Shown in pieces: positions 8,128 through 16,096 of a stretch of DNA of 55,582 bases. The stretch comes from Nonomuraea deserti (lineage in GTDB: Bacteria; Actinomycetota; Actinomycetes; Streptosporangiales; Streptosporangiaceae): positions 1 through 55,582 of the forward strand of contig NZ_SMKO01000041.1 in NCBI RefSeq assembly GCF_004348685.1, given 5' to 3'. The position numbers and the translations under genes were made by a program. Numbering within the stretch: the stretch's first letter is position 1; every line of letters starts with the position of its first letter. The notes under the pieces were generated by a model that worked only from the letters and a program-made list of their open reading frames with translations, was not told the origin of the DNA and did no database searches.

Positions 8128-8946
8128 CTAGGCGGGCGGAGCCCCCGTCGTGTCCGGCCCGTCCAGCAGGACGAGGTCGGACGGGCCGATCGTGGAGGTG
8201 GCCAGCAGCTCCATGATCAGGTTGTGGTTGAGCGTGTTGCCCAGCGGTGGCGGGATCTCCTCCTCCAGGAGCCCCGGCACCTTCGGGCTGAGCCGCTTGC
8301 GCGTCTGGGTGACGATGTGGGCGGCGCGCTTGGCCGTCCAGCCCTGACCGGGGAGGATGCGGTTGAGCTCGTCGGCGACCTGAGCCCAGGTCAGCGGCTG
8401 CGGCCAGGGCTCGGGCCGCAGATAGCGCTGGCCGAGGCAGACCAGCACCAGGCGCTCGACCGTGCTCAGCCTCCACCCGGGCGGGTTGCGGGTGTCGGCG
8501 TCATGGCGGTTGTCCTGGCCGGGATCGGCCCTCCCCATCACGATCCGCACCTCGAGCAAGTGTTCCTGCTCGGGAGCGACGATGAACAGCGGCGTGTGCG
8601 CCACCGGCAACCTCGTCCGGTGGCCGGTGAGCACCAGCCGCGCGCCCGGCAGGCGGATGGGCAGCCTGCCGAGGTTGTACAACATCCAGGCGGAGTCCTC
8701 GCGGGTGATGTATCCGTGCCGCCGGCTGACGTGCGGATCGTTCGGGCCGACGCAGACGTGGACGTCCGGCTCGCAACGCCCGAACACCACATCGAACTCG
8801 GCATCCGGCGCGACGCGCATCCCTCCGTTGCTGCCCCGGACGAACAGCGTGCCCGGCTGCGCCGGGGGAAGCCCTTCGGCGAAGTTCCCGAGTTCCTTCG
8901 GCAGGATGTCCACTTTGCTCTGCGGCCTGCGCACCGTCCACGCCAT
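8128..8946 (-). CDS. FHA-domain protein with C-terminal helix-turn-helix-like region
   Basis: This 272-residue cytoplasmic protein has an FHA-like N-terminal half. It shows the FGR...VSRRHGYI pattern, with the Gly-Arg and Ser-Arg-Arg-His residues used to bind phosphothreonine, and then strands matching the rest of the fold. The second half contains VERLVLVCLGQRYL and LTWAQVADELNR, which looks like a winged-helix module, followed by an acidic tail. The ATG at 8946 was chosen over a GTG eight codons earlier because GGAGAGAGG precedes it. It lies 65 bases downstream of a Ser/Thr kinase on the same strand, so it is a likely reader or substrate of that kinase. Its target is unknown. Confidence 0.7.
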   Translation of the reverse strand: MAWTVRRPQSKVDILPKELGNFAEGLPPAQPGTLFVRGSNGGMRVAPDAEFDVVFGRCEPDVHVCVGPNDPHVSRRHGYITREDSAWMLYNLGRLPIRLPGARLVLTGHRTRLPVAHTPLFIVAPEQEHLLEVRIVMGRADPGQDNRHDADTRNPPGWRLSTVERLVLVCLGQRYLRPEPWPQPLTWAQVADELNRILPGQGWTAKRAAHIVTQTRKRLSPKVPGLLEEEIPPPLGNTLNHNLIMELLATSTIGPSDLVLLDGPDTTGAPPA

Positions 8947-9011
8947 GTCGTCGATCCTCTCTCCATGCACCGGATCACGCTAGCCGCCGCCCTGCGGGAG
9001 GGGTCCCCGGC

Positions 9012-10994
9012 TCAGCCGGTTCTGGACGGGTTGACCGTGTAGTGCACGATCACGCTCGGGCCTGACCGCACCTCGATGAGCTCGCGCACCAGCTTGCCCG
9101 CGAAGTCCACGACCCGGAGCTCGATCATGCTCGCGTTGTCCCGCTCCCAGCAGTACAGATGCGTCTCGTCGTACCAGCCGAGCACCGTGTCGCAGTCGGA
9201 GGAGAACGCGCGGACCTGTTTGCCGGTGGCGGACTCCCAGAGGCAGTGGTCGCCGTCGTGGCCGCTCGGGCAGTCGGTCACGAACGTGGCGCCGGAAGGA
9301 GAGAAGATCTGCGCGTCGTCGAACGGCGGCGCCCCGACGTCCCGCACGTCGCGTATGCGCTTGCCGGAGACGTCGAAGAAGCGTAACCCCTTGTCGTCGC
9401 CGTAGACGCTGACCACGCTCCGCTCGTCGTGGCCCCAGACGAACTCGTGGTCCTCGATCGCCTCGTCGGCCACGTCGATCACGCTGACCGCGCTCCTCGC
9501 GAGGTCGGTCTGGTCCACGGTGAGGACGGCGAAGCCCACGGTCAGCCATTCCTCCTCGCCCTTGCCGTTCTCGACCTCCTTGGTGACGTTGAGCAGGATC
9601 TTCGAGCTGTCCTTCGACCAGGCCTGGATGGAGCCGCTCATCGGCTTGCGCACGGTCTTGACCCGGAAACTGGAGCCGGCCTCCCGGTTGGTGATGAGGA
9701 CCGAGCTGTAGTCGTCATCGGTGTAGAGCTTGGGCCGCTCCGCGAGATACCGGCCGTTGGGCGAGACCAGAGACTTCGCGTTGGCGGGATACTTCTCGAA
9801 CGTGCCCTGCAGCGACTGCCTGGCGTAGTCGACGTAGGTGTCGGTCTTCTTGTCGTAGACCTCGTACGCCGTGAGCCTGATCGGGTCGGACGGGCTCTCG
9901 TAGAGCGTCATCCGGTCGCCGGGCGGCTCGGTCTCGACGGGTTCCGGCGTGCTCGTGTCCTGTGGCGGCGCCGAGGTCACGGCCGCGGGCCGGGCGGCGA
10001 GCGGGTCGGGCTCGTAGACGGCCTTGCCCACGGCCACCCCGGCCGCCCCCGACACCACGACGAGCGCGGTGACGGCGGCGGCCACGCCGGCGACGGGCCG
10101 GCGCGCGTGTTCCGGACGCTTCAAGGGCTGACCGTCTTCCCGCGGCGGTTCCCAGGTGACCTCCCTGAACGGGTCGCCTGCGCCCGGCGGCTTCCGCAGC
10201 AGCCGCATGATCACCTGCTGGGCCGTCGGACGCTCCGCCGGGTCCTTGGCCAGGCACCGCTCGACCACCTCGCGCAGGGGCCCGTCGAGCACGCCCAGGT
10301 CGGGCGGATCCCTGAGCACCCGGTCCGTCACCGCGTGGGGCCCGTCATGGCCGAACGGCGCCCGCCCGCAGGACGCGAAGACGATCGTGGCGGCCCAGGA
10401 GAACATGTCCGTGGCCGGCCCCACCGGCCGGCCCAGGACCTGCTCGGGGCTCATGTACGCGGGAGTGCCGATCTGCGTGCTGCTGGTCATCTGCACCGGG
10501 TCCAGCGTGCGCGCGATGCCGAAGTCGATCACGCGCGGCCCGTCGCCGGCCATGATCACGTTGCCCGGCTTGAAGTCACGGTGCACGACCTTGCCCTCGT
10601 GGATGGCGACCAGCGCGGCGGCGGTGCCGATGGCCAGCCGATCCAGCGCGGGGCCGGTGCGCGGGCCCTCGTCCCGCACGATCCGCTCCAGGGAGGGGCC
10701 TTCGACGTACTGGCTGACGATGTACGGCCGGTCGTGCGCGACGCCCGTGCTGAGCACGACCGCGGTGCAGAAGGGCGCTACCTGCTGGGCGACCTGCGCC
10801 TCGCGCAGGAAACGCTGGACGCTCTCCTCGTCGTCCGCCTGGTCGCTGCGCAACCATTTGATGGCCACATGCGCACCCATGGGTGTCCTGGCCAGGTAGA
10901 CAACGCCCTGTCCGCCCTCACCCAGCCTGCCGAGAAGCTCCAGGCCACCCAGTTCGGGGGGATCGCCGGGCACAAGCGGTGCAAAGGATGGCAT
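9012..10994 (-). CDS. receptor-type Ser/Thr protein kinase (tandem copy 1)
   Basis: This is a 660-residue transmembrane kinase. The N-terminal catalytic domain has the glycine loop GEGGQGVVYLA (25-35), Lys46 in AIKWL, the catalytic loop HRDFKPGN (Asp140), DFG (Asp157), the activation segment ending GTPAYMSPEQ, and a normal C-lobe to about residue 268. A single membrane helix (about 301-323) leads to an outer region of about 335 residues. This region has propeller-like repeats (SPNGRY, SKDSSKILLNV, FSPSGATFVTDC) and four cysteines in DC, HCLW, SSDCD and LYCW. It is a close paralog of the kinase at 11058-13076, matching in all these features. The ligand is unknown; cell-envelope sensing is an inference. 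The FHA protein downstream may read its phosphorylation. Confidence 0.92.
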   Translation of the reverse strand: MPSFAPLVPGDPPELGGLELLGRLGEGGQGVVYLARTPMGAHVAIKWLRSDQADDEESVQRFLREAQVAQQVAPFCTAVVLSTGVAHDRPYIVSQYVEGPSLERIVRDEGPRTGPALDRLAIGTAAALVAIHEGKVVHRDFKPGNVIMAGDGPRVIDFGIARTLDPVQMTSSTQIGTPAYMSPEQVLGRPVGPATDMFSWAATIVFASCGRAPFGHDGPHAVTDRVLRDPPDLGVLDGPLREVVERCLAKDPAERPTAQQVIMRLLRKPPGAGDPFREVTWEPPREDGQPLKRPEHARRPVAGVAAAVTALVVVSGAAGVAVGKAVYEPDPLAARPAAVTSAPPQDTSTPEPVETEPPGDRMTLYESPSDPIRLTAYEVYDKKTDTYVDYARQSLQGTFEKYPANAKSLVSPNGRYLAERPKLYTDDDYSSVLITNREAGSSFRVKTVRKPMSGSIQAWSKDSSKILLNVTKEVENGKGEEEWLTVGFAVLTVDQTDLARSAVSVIDVADEAIEDHEFVWGHDERSVVSVYGDDKGLRFFDVSGKRIRDVRDVGAPPFDDAQIFSPSGATFVTDCPSGHDGDHCLWESATGKQVRAFSSDCDTVLGWYDETHLYCWERDNASMIELRVVDFAGKLVRELIEVRSGPSVIVHYTVNPSRTG

Positions 10995-11032
10995 GGCGTC
11001 ATTGTGTCTCGACGCTGCGTATCCCCGGCAAC

Positions 11033-11048
11033 CTTACTCCTGAGTAAG
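11033..11048. promoter_or_regulatory. palindrome upstream of kinase copy 1
   Basis: CTTACTC-CT-GAGTAAG is a 16-base near-perfect palindrome with 7-base arms, ten bases beyond the stop of kinase copy 2 and about 40 bases before the start of copy 1. Its low GC content fits an operator better than a terminator. The overlapping AACCTTAC (11030-11037) recurs at 13111-13118, at almost the same distance from the start of copy 2. Confidence 0.35.
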
Positions 11049-11057
11049 TTGGCCCTG

Positions 11058-13076
11058 TCATGAGGAGGGGTTCGCCGCGTACCGGGGGGAGAGATCCAGG
11101 TCCTTAGGGACGTCCAGCAACCTGCGCACCAGCTTGCCGTCCAGGGTCACGACCTGGATCTCGTCGTTGGCGCCGTTGTCCTGCTCCCAGCAGAAGAGAT
11201 GGTCCTCGTCGAACCAGCCGAGCACCTTGTCGCAGTCGGAGGAGAACGTACGGGCCCGCTTGCCGGTCGCGGTGTCCCAGAGGCAGTGGTCGCCGTCGGC
11301 CTCCCCGTTACGGCAGTCGGTCACGAAGGTCCTGCCCGAGGGCGAGAACTGGAGCTCGGCGCCGGCCTCCAGCGCCCCCACGCCGGGCACGTCGCGAGCG
11401 GGTCGGCCGGAGGCGTCGTAGAAGCGCAGCCCGTTGATCTTCTTGTGGAAGTAGATCACGCCCTCCCCCCGGGCGTCCCACCCGAACTCGTCGTCTCCGA
11501 GCGTGGCGTCGTGCACGTCGACCACGTTCACCTCGCTCCGGGCCAGGTCGGCCCGGTCCACGTCGACGATGGCGAAGCCCGTGGTGGCCCGGCCCTTCTC
11601 GCCCTTCGCGTCCTTGGCCGGCTTCGTCACGTTGAGCAGGATCTTCGAGCTGTCCCTCGACCAGGCTGTGATGGTGCTCTCCAGCGGATCGCGCACGGTC
11701 TTGACCCGGAAGCTGACCCCTGTCTCGCCGTTGGTGATGAGCACGGAGTCATAGCCGTCCGAGGTGTAGTCCGTCTGCCTGACCGCGTGATAGCGGCCGT
11801 CGGGTGAGACCAGCGAGTCGAGGATGCCGGCGTACTTCTCGAACGTGCCCCGCCGCACCTTCCTGGCGTAATAGACGTCCTCGTCGGTCTTCTCGTTGTT
11901 GACGCTGTACGACATCAGCCTGATCGGGTCGGCGGGCCGCTCGAAGAGCTCGGCCCCGCCGGGCAGATCGGTGTCGGCGGGCGTGGCCGTGGGGCCCGGC
12001 GCCGGGGTCGTCGCCTTCGACGGCGCGGGCGCCGACGCCGAGGGCGTGGCCGGCTGGGCCGCGCTGCCGGTCGGCGTCATCAGCCGGGCCGCCGCGATCC
12101 CGGCCGCCGTGAGGAGCAGGGCCGACACCACGGCCGCGCCGACGACGACGGTCTTGCGACGCAGCGCCCGCGCGGGCCGCTTGGGGACGGACGGCGGGGC
12201 GGCCGCCGGCGGGGTGGCGGGCGTCGCCGCCGGCCCGCCGCCCTCCTCGACGGGGTCGGCCTCGGGCCCCGACCTCCGCAGCAGCCGCATCATGACGTCC
12301 TTGGCCGTCGGCCGCCGCGCCGGGTCCTTGGCCAGGCACTGCTCGACCACCTCACGCAGCGGCCCTTCGAGCGCGCCCAGGTCGGGCTGCTCGTGGAGCA
12401 CCCGCTGCATCACCGTGTGCGTGCCGTCGGCGCCGAACGGCGCCCGCCCGCAGGACGCGAAGACCATCGAGGCGGCCCAGGAGAACATGTCGGCCGCCGG
12501 CCCGACCGCGGTGCCCCGGATCTGCTCGGGGCTCATGTACGCGGGAGTGCCGATCTGCGTGCTGCTGGTCATCTGCACCGGGTCCAGCGTGCGCGCGATG
12601 CCGAAGTCGATCACGCGCGGCCCGTCGGAGGCCATGATGACGTTGCCCGGCTTGAAGTCGCGGTGCACGACCTGGCCCTCGTGGATGGCGGCCAGCGCCG
12701 TGGCCGTGCCGATGGCCAGCCGGTCGAGCGCGGGGCCCCTGCGGGGACCTTCCTGGCGCACGACCCGGTCCAGCGAGGGCCCTTCGACGTATTCGCTCAT
12801 GATGTACGGCCGGCCGTGCTCGACGCCCGTGCTGAGCACGTCGGCGGTGCAGAACGACGCCACCCGCTGGGCGACCTGCGCCTCGCGCAGGAACCGATCG
12901 ACGCTCTCCTCGTCGCCTGACTGGTCCGGGCGCAGCCATTTGACGGCCACGTACGCTTCCATCGGCGTCCTGGCCAGGTAGACGACACCTTGTCCGCCCT
13001 CGCCCAGCCTGCCGAGAAGGTCGAGGCCGCCCAGACGCTCCGGGTCGCCGGGGACCAGCGGCATGAAGGATGGCAT
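11058..13076 (-). CDS. receptor-type Ser/Thr protein kinase (tandem copy 2)
   Basis: This 672-residue paralog of the kinase at 9012-10994 has the same layout: MPSF-type N-terminus, GEGGQGVVYLA, VKWLR lysine, HRDFKPGN, IDFGIART, GTPAYMSPEQ, a longer Pro/Ala-rich juxtamembrane region, one membrane helix near residues 308-330, a Thr/Pro/Ala-rich outer stalk and a propeller-like outer domain. The four outer cysteines (TDC, HCLW, SSDCD, LFCW) are conserved, suggesting two disulfides. The ligand is probably related to that of copy 1 but could have diverged, because the stalk and the strand regions differ most. The gene is separated from copy 1 by 63 bases and may be co-transcribed with it, although each has its own conserved upstream element. 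Confidence 0.92.
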   Translation of the reverse strand: MPSFMPLVPGDPERLGGLDLLGRLGEGGQGVVYLARTPMEAYVAVKWLRPDQSGDEESVDRFLREAQVAQRVASFCTADVLSTGVEHGRPYIMSEYVEGPSLDRVVRQEGPRRGPALDRLAIGTATALAAIHEGQVVHRDFKPGNVIMASDGPRVIDFGIARTLDPVQMTSSTQIGTPAYMSPEQIRGTAVGPAADMFSWAASMVFASCGRAPFGADGTHTVMQRVLHEQPDLGALEGPLREVVEQCLAKDPARRPTAKDVMMRLLRRSGPEADPVEEGGGPAATPATPPAAAPPSVPKRPARALRRKTVVVGAAVVSALLLTAAGIAAARLMTPTGSAAQPATPSASAPAPSKATTPAPGPTATPADTDLPGGAELFERPADPIRLMSYSVNNEKTDEDVYYARKVRRGTFEKYAGILDSLVSPDGRYHAVRQTDYTSDGYDSVLITNGETGVSFRVKTVRDPLESTITAWSRDSSKILLNVTKPAKDAKGEKGRATTGFAIVDVDRADLARSEVNVVDVHDATLGDDEFGWDARGEGVIYFHKKINGLRFYDASGRPARDVPGVGALEAGAELQFSPSGRTFVTDCRNGEADGDHCLWDTATGKRARTFSSDCDKVLGWFDEDHLFCWEQDNGANDEIQVVTLDGKLVRRLLDVPKDLDLSPRYAANPSS

Positions 13077-13150
13077 GCGGTAATTGTGTCCCTACGCAGG
13101 GGATCAGCAGAACCTTACGTGGGACAATGTTCCCGAATCGCCTGACGATC

Positions 13151-14314
13151 TCAGTCGTCGGGCACCGCCGTGGCCGACCACGCCGCGACCCCCAGGGCCG
13201 CCCCGGTCAGCAGCAGCACGCCCGAGACGCCACTCACCGCGGCGGCTGCCCCGGACGCCGCCGGGATCAGGGTCTGGGCCAGGCGGTTGCCCGCGATCCG
13301 CAGGGACAGCACCGTCCCCTGGGTGCCGGACGGAGTCAGCCGGGTGACCCACACCATCGTCATCGGCTGGCCGAGACCCGAGGCGAAGCCGTACACGGCG
13401 GTGAGGCCGATGAGGACGCCGACGGGCATGGGAAGGGGCAGGCCGCACAGCGCGAGCGCCGACACCGCGCAGGCCGCCACGGTGAGCTTCCTGCGCCCGA
13501 GCATCCGCACCAGGGAACCCAGGTTGATGCGCGACGCCATCGTCATGAGCGAGCGGGCGGCGAGCATCGCGGTCACCCAGCCGGGCGCGATGCCCCTGCT
13601 GTGCGCGAGGGCGGGCAGGTACGCCAGCGTCACGTCGATCGACGCCAGGATCAGCCCGCTGACCAGCAGCGCCCGGTACATGCCCGGGATGGCGAGCAGC
13701 CGCCGCGCCGGCCAGCGGCTCCCGGAGGTGGGCTCCGGCGTGGCGCGGTGATGGCTGCCGAACCCGAACGAGGCGGCCAGGGTCACCAGGCTCGCCAGCC
13801 CGCACGCGGCGGCGATCGGCTCCAGCGGCGGCGAGAGGGTGCCGGGCGCGGGCGGCATCAGCAGGAGCAGCGGGCCCACGCCCTGCCCCAGGGACGTGAT
13901 GAACGTGTAGACCCCGAAGACGGTGTCCATGCCGCGCCGCCGCGCCTGGCCGGTCACCGCCGACTGCTCGGCGACCATCGAGAAGATGATGCCGATGCCG
14001 AGCAGGGCGGTGGCGGCGATCAGCAGCGCGAGGTGCTCGGAGGCGACGAGGGCGATCGCCGAGGCGCCGGTCAGTGCGGCCCCGCCGATCACCATGCTCG
14101 GCCGCTCCCCCACCCGGTCGACGAGGCGGCCCGTGGCCACCGCCAGGATCAGCGGGGGGAGCGCGAACATCACCGCGAGCACGGCCAGCCACACCGACCC
14201 GTACCCCAGCTCGATCACCGCGTACGACAGCGACGGCCGCAGCCCGTAGCTGATGACCTGGACGAGGATCGCGTGGACCACGAGCAGGGGCCAGAAGGCC
14301 CGGCCCGCGGTCAC
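13151..14314 (-). CDS. MFS transporter
   Basis: This 387-residue, 12-helix major facilitator shows a loop 2-3 motif (GRLVDRVGERPSMVIGG), a central cytoplasmic loop (about 190-210) and a short C-terminus. It starts at GTG 14314, inside the stop of galD (GTGA overlap), so it is translationally coupled to the tautomerase gene. Position at the end of the GntR-galD unit suggests transport of an aromatic-derived acid or efflux of an intermediate. The sequence alone does not identify the substrate, and it does not clearly belong to the aromatic acid:H+ symporter group. Confidence 0.82.
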   Translation of the reverse strand: MTAGRAFWPLLVVHAILVQVISYGLRPSLSYAVIELGYGSVWLAVLAVMFALPPLILAVATGRLVDRVGERPSMVIGGAALTGASAIALVASEHLALLIAATALLGIGIIFSMVAEQSAVTGQARRRGMDTVFGVYTFITSLGQGVGPLLLLMPPAPGTLSPPLEPIAAACGLASLVTLAASFGFGSHHRATPEPTSGSRWPARRLLAIPGMYRALLVSGLILASIDVTLAYLPALAHSRGIAPGWVTAMLAARSLMTMASRINLGSLVRMLGRRKLTVAACAVSALALCGLPLPMPVGVLIGLTAVYGFASGLGQPMTMVWVTRLTPSGTQGTVLSLRIAGNRLAQTLIPAASGAAAAVSGVSGVLLLTGAALGVAAWSATAVPDD

Positions 14315-15363
14315 CGCGGGTAGGCGATGCCGTCGATGAGCCTGCGCGCGGTGCGCACCACTCCGGTCCTGGTCACGTCGTGCCCGTCGAGCTCGACCTC
14401 GACGTCAAGGTAGCCCGTCGGGTGTTCCACCCGCACCCGCGGGCCGGCGGAGAGCTCGGCGACGCCGTCGACCGCGCTGCCCGGCAGCCGCAGCGCCGCC
14501 GCGACGCTGGCCGCGCCCAGCACGCCGATCGAGGTGTGGCACCGGTGCGGGATGAAGGTCCTGGTGCCGCACGCGCCGCCGGCCCGCGGCGGGGAGACCA
14601 TGGTGAGTTTGGGCACCGTGGTGTCGCTGACGTCACCCAGCCCCATGCGGCGGCCCGCCTCCAGGCGCAGCGCCTCCAGGCGGCGGCGGAGCGACGCGTC
14701 GTTCTCCAGTTCCTCGGGGCTCTCCACGCCGGTGACGCCCAGCTGGGCCGCGGGCATCACCACGACCGGCATGCCGTTGTCCACGCAGGTGACGCTGACG
14801 CCGTCGATGACCTCGCTGACCTGTCCTGTGGGCAGCAGCGAGCCGCAGGTCGAGCCGGCCGTGCCCTGGAAGTCGAGGACGACGGGCGCGGCCGTGCCGG
14901 GCACCCCGGCGATCTCGACGTCGCCGTCGTAGGTGACCTCGCCGCCGGGCGTGCGCACGGTCGCGGCCACGGCGCCCCCCGTGTTCGCCATGGCGATGTG
15001 TACGGACGTGGTGTCCTGCCCCGCCGCGACCAGGCCGCGCTCGATGGCGAACGGCCCCACGCCCGCGAGGATGTTGCCGCAGTTCTGCTGGTCCGACACC
15101 AGCGCCTGGTCGACGAAGACCTGGAGGAACAGGTAGTCGACCGAGCCGTCGTCCCCGGGGGACACCACGGCCACCTTGCTGGTGAGCGGATGGGCGCCGC
15201 CCAGGCCGTCGATCTGCCGGTGGTCCGGCGAGCCCATGATCCGCAGCAGCAGCTCGTCGCGCTCCTCACGGTCGCCAGGCAGGTCGTCCGCGAGGAAGTA
15301 CAGCCCTTTCGACGTGCCCCCGCGCATGATCATGCAGGGGATGCCGGAACGTCCGGTCACCAT
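14311..15363 (-). CDS. galD: PrpF-family 4-oxalomesaconate tautomerase
   Basis: This 350-residue protein is of the PrpF/diaminopimelate-epimerase fold. Family motifs are CMIMRGGTSKGLYF at the start, DGLGGAHPLTSKVAVV, QQNCGNILAGVGPFA and GTRTFIPHRCHTSIGV. In Pseudomonas, GalD converts the keto and enol forms of 4-oxalomesaconate so that the hydratase GalB can act. Here galB and galC lie in the same catabolic block, supporting this reading over aconitate isomerase (PrpF). The ATG lies inside the end of the GntR gene (7-base overlap) and the stop overlaps the MFS start, so the three are one unit. Confidence 0.82.
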   Translation of the reverse strand: MVTGRSGIPCMIMRGGTSKGLYFLADDLPGDREERDELLLRIMGSPDHRQIDGLGGAHPLTSKVAVVSPGDDGSVDYLFLQVFVDQALVSDQQNCGNILAGVGPFAIERGLVAAGQDTTSVHIAMANTGGAVAATVRTPGGEVTYDGDVEIAGVPGTAAPVVLDFQGTAGSTCGSLLPTGQVSEVIDGVSVTCVDNGMPVVVMPAAQLGVTGVESPEELENDASLRRRLEALRLEAGRRMGLGDVSDTTVPKLTMVSPPRAGGACGTRTFIPHRCHTSIGVLGAASVAAALRLPGSAVDGVAELSAGPRVRVEHPTGYLDVEVELDGHDVTRTGVVRTARRLIDGIAYPR

Positions 15364-15998
15364 GGGTCTCCGTTCTCCGTGGCGGGCCGGGTCTTCTCCA
15401 GGGCCTCGATGACGCTGCGCAGGTGAGCGCGCATGGCGGCCTCCGCCCGGCTCTCGTCGCGGGCACAGATGGCCTCGATGATCTCCAGGTGCTGCGGCAG
15501 CGACACGGCCGCGCGGCCCGACTGGAGCGCGAGCCGCACCTGGTAGCGCGTCAGGTTGCCGCGGATGCGTTCGATGATCTCGCCGGCCGCCGACTGGTCG
15601 CTGATCGTCCTGATGAACGCGTGCAGCTCCTTGTTGCAGTTGGAGTATTCGATGAGGTCGCCGGACGCCTCGTACTGCCGCATCCGCTCCCCGATGGAGC
15701 GCAGCTGGGCGGCCTGGCCGTCGGTGACCCTGACGGCCGCCTTGGCCGCGCAGAGCCCCTCGACGACCATGCGGATCTCGGTGAACTCGATGGCCTCCGC
15801 GAGAGTGATCGCCCGGACCCGCGCGCCCCGGTTCGGGATCCGCTCCACCAGGCCCTCGCTCACCAGGTCGGCGAGCGCGTTGCGCACGTGCGACCTGGAG
15901 GCGCCGAGCTGGGCGCAGAGATCCGCCTCGATGAGCCGCTGATTCGGCGCCAGGTCCCCCGCGAAGATGGCTTCACGAATCCGGTCCACTACTTTCAT
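15357..15998 (-). CDS. GntR-family regulator, FadR/FCD subgroup
   Basis: This 213-residue repressor-type protein has an N-terminal winged helix (residues about 1-62; DRIREAIFAGDLAPNQRLIE, then GASRSHVRNALADLVSEGLVERIPNRGARV) and a helical C-terminal FCD effector domain. FCD regulators of catabolic operons usually bind a short ATTGT-type palindrome and release it on binding a carboxylic acid. Such palindromes occur at 22231, 25967 and 26547 in this block, making this protein the best candidate for their regulator. An HTH-less paralog lies at 26017-26520. The gene overlaps galD and follows a pair of hairpins after the ABC binding-protein gene, so it may head its own unit. Confidence 0.88.
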   Translation of the reverse strand: MKVVDRIREAIFAGDLAPNQRLIEADLCAQLGASRSHVRNALADLVSEGLVERIPNRGARVRAITLAEAIEFTEIRMVVEGLCAAKAAVRVTDGQAAQLRSIGERMRQYEASGDLIEYSNCNKELHAFIRTISDQSAAGEIIERIRGNLTRYQVRLALQSGRAAVSLPQHLEIIEAICARDESRAEAAMRAHLRSVIEALEKTRPATENGDPW

Positions 15999-16040
15999 TG
16001 GTCGGACGTCCCCGATCCTGACTCATGTGATCATTTCGCT

Positions 16041-16058
16041 CGGCGGGACGGCCCGCCG
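16041..16058 (-). terminator. GC-rich hairpin between binding-protein gene and GntR gene
   Basis: CGGCGGG-ACGG-CCCGCCG forms a 7-bp stem with a 4-base loop, about 30 bases past the stop of the binding-protein gene. No U-tract follows, as is common in actinomycetes. It could end or weaken transcription from the upstream operon. Confidence 0.45.
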
Positions 16059-16076
16059 GGACTGCCGGAGGATGGC

Positions 16077-16096
16077 CACCGGCTCGTCAGCCGGTG
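16077..16096 (-). terminator. hairpin at the end of the binding-protein gene
   Basis: CACCGGCT-CGTC-AGCCGGTG is a perfect 8-bp stem with a 4-base loop spanning the stop codon at 16087-16089. With the hairpin at 16041-16058 it may act as a tandem terminator or as protection of the upstream mRNA end. Confidence 0.45.
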
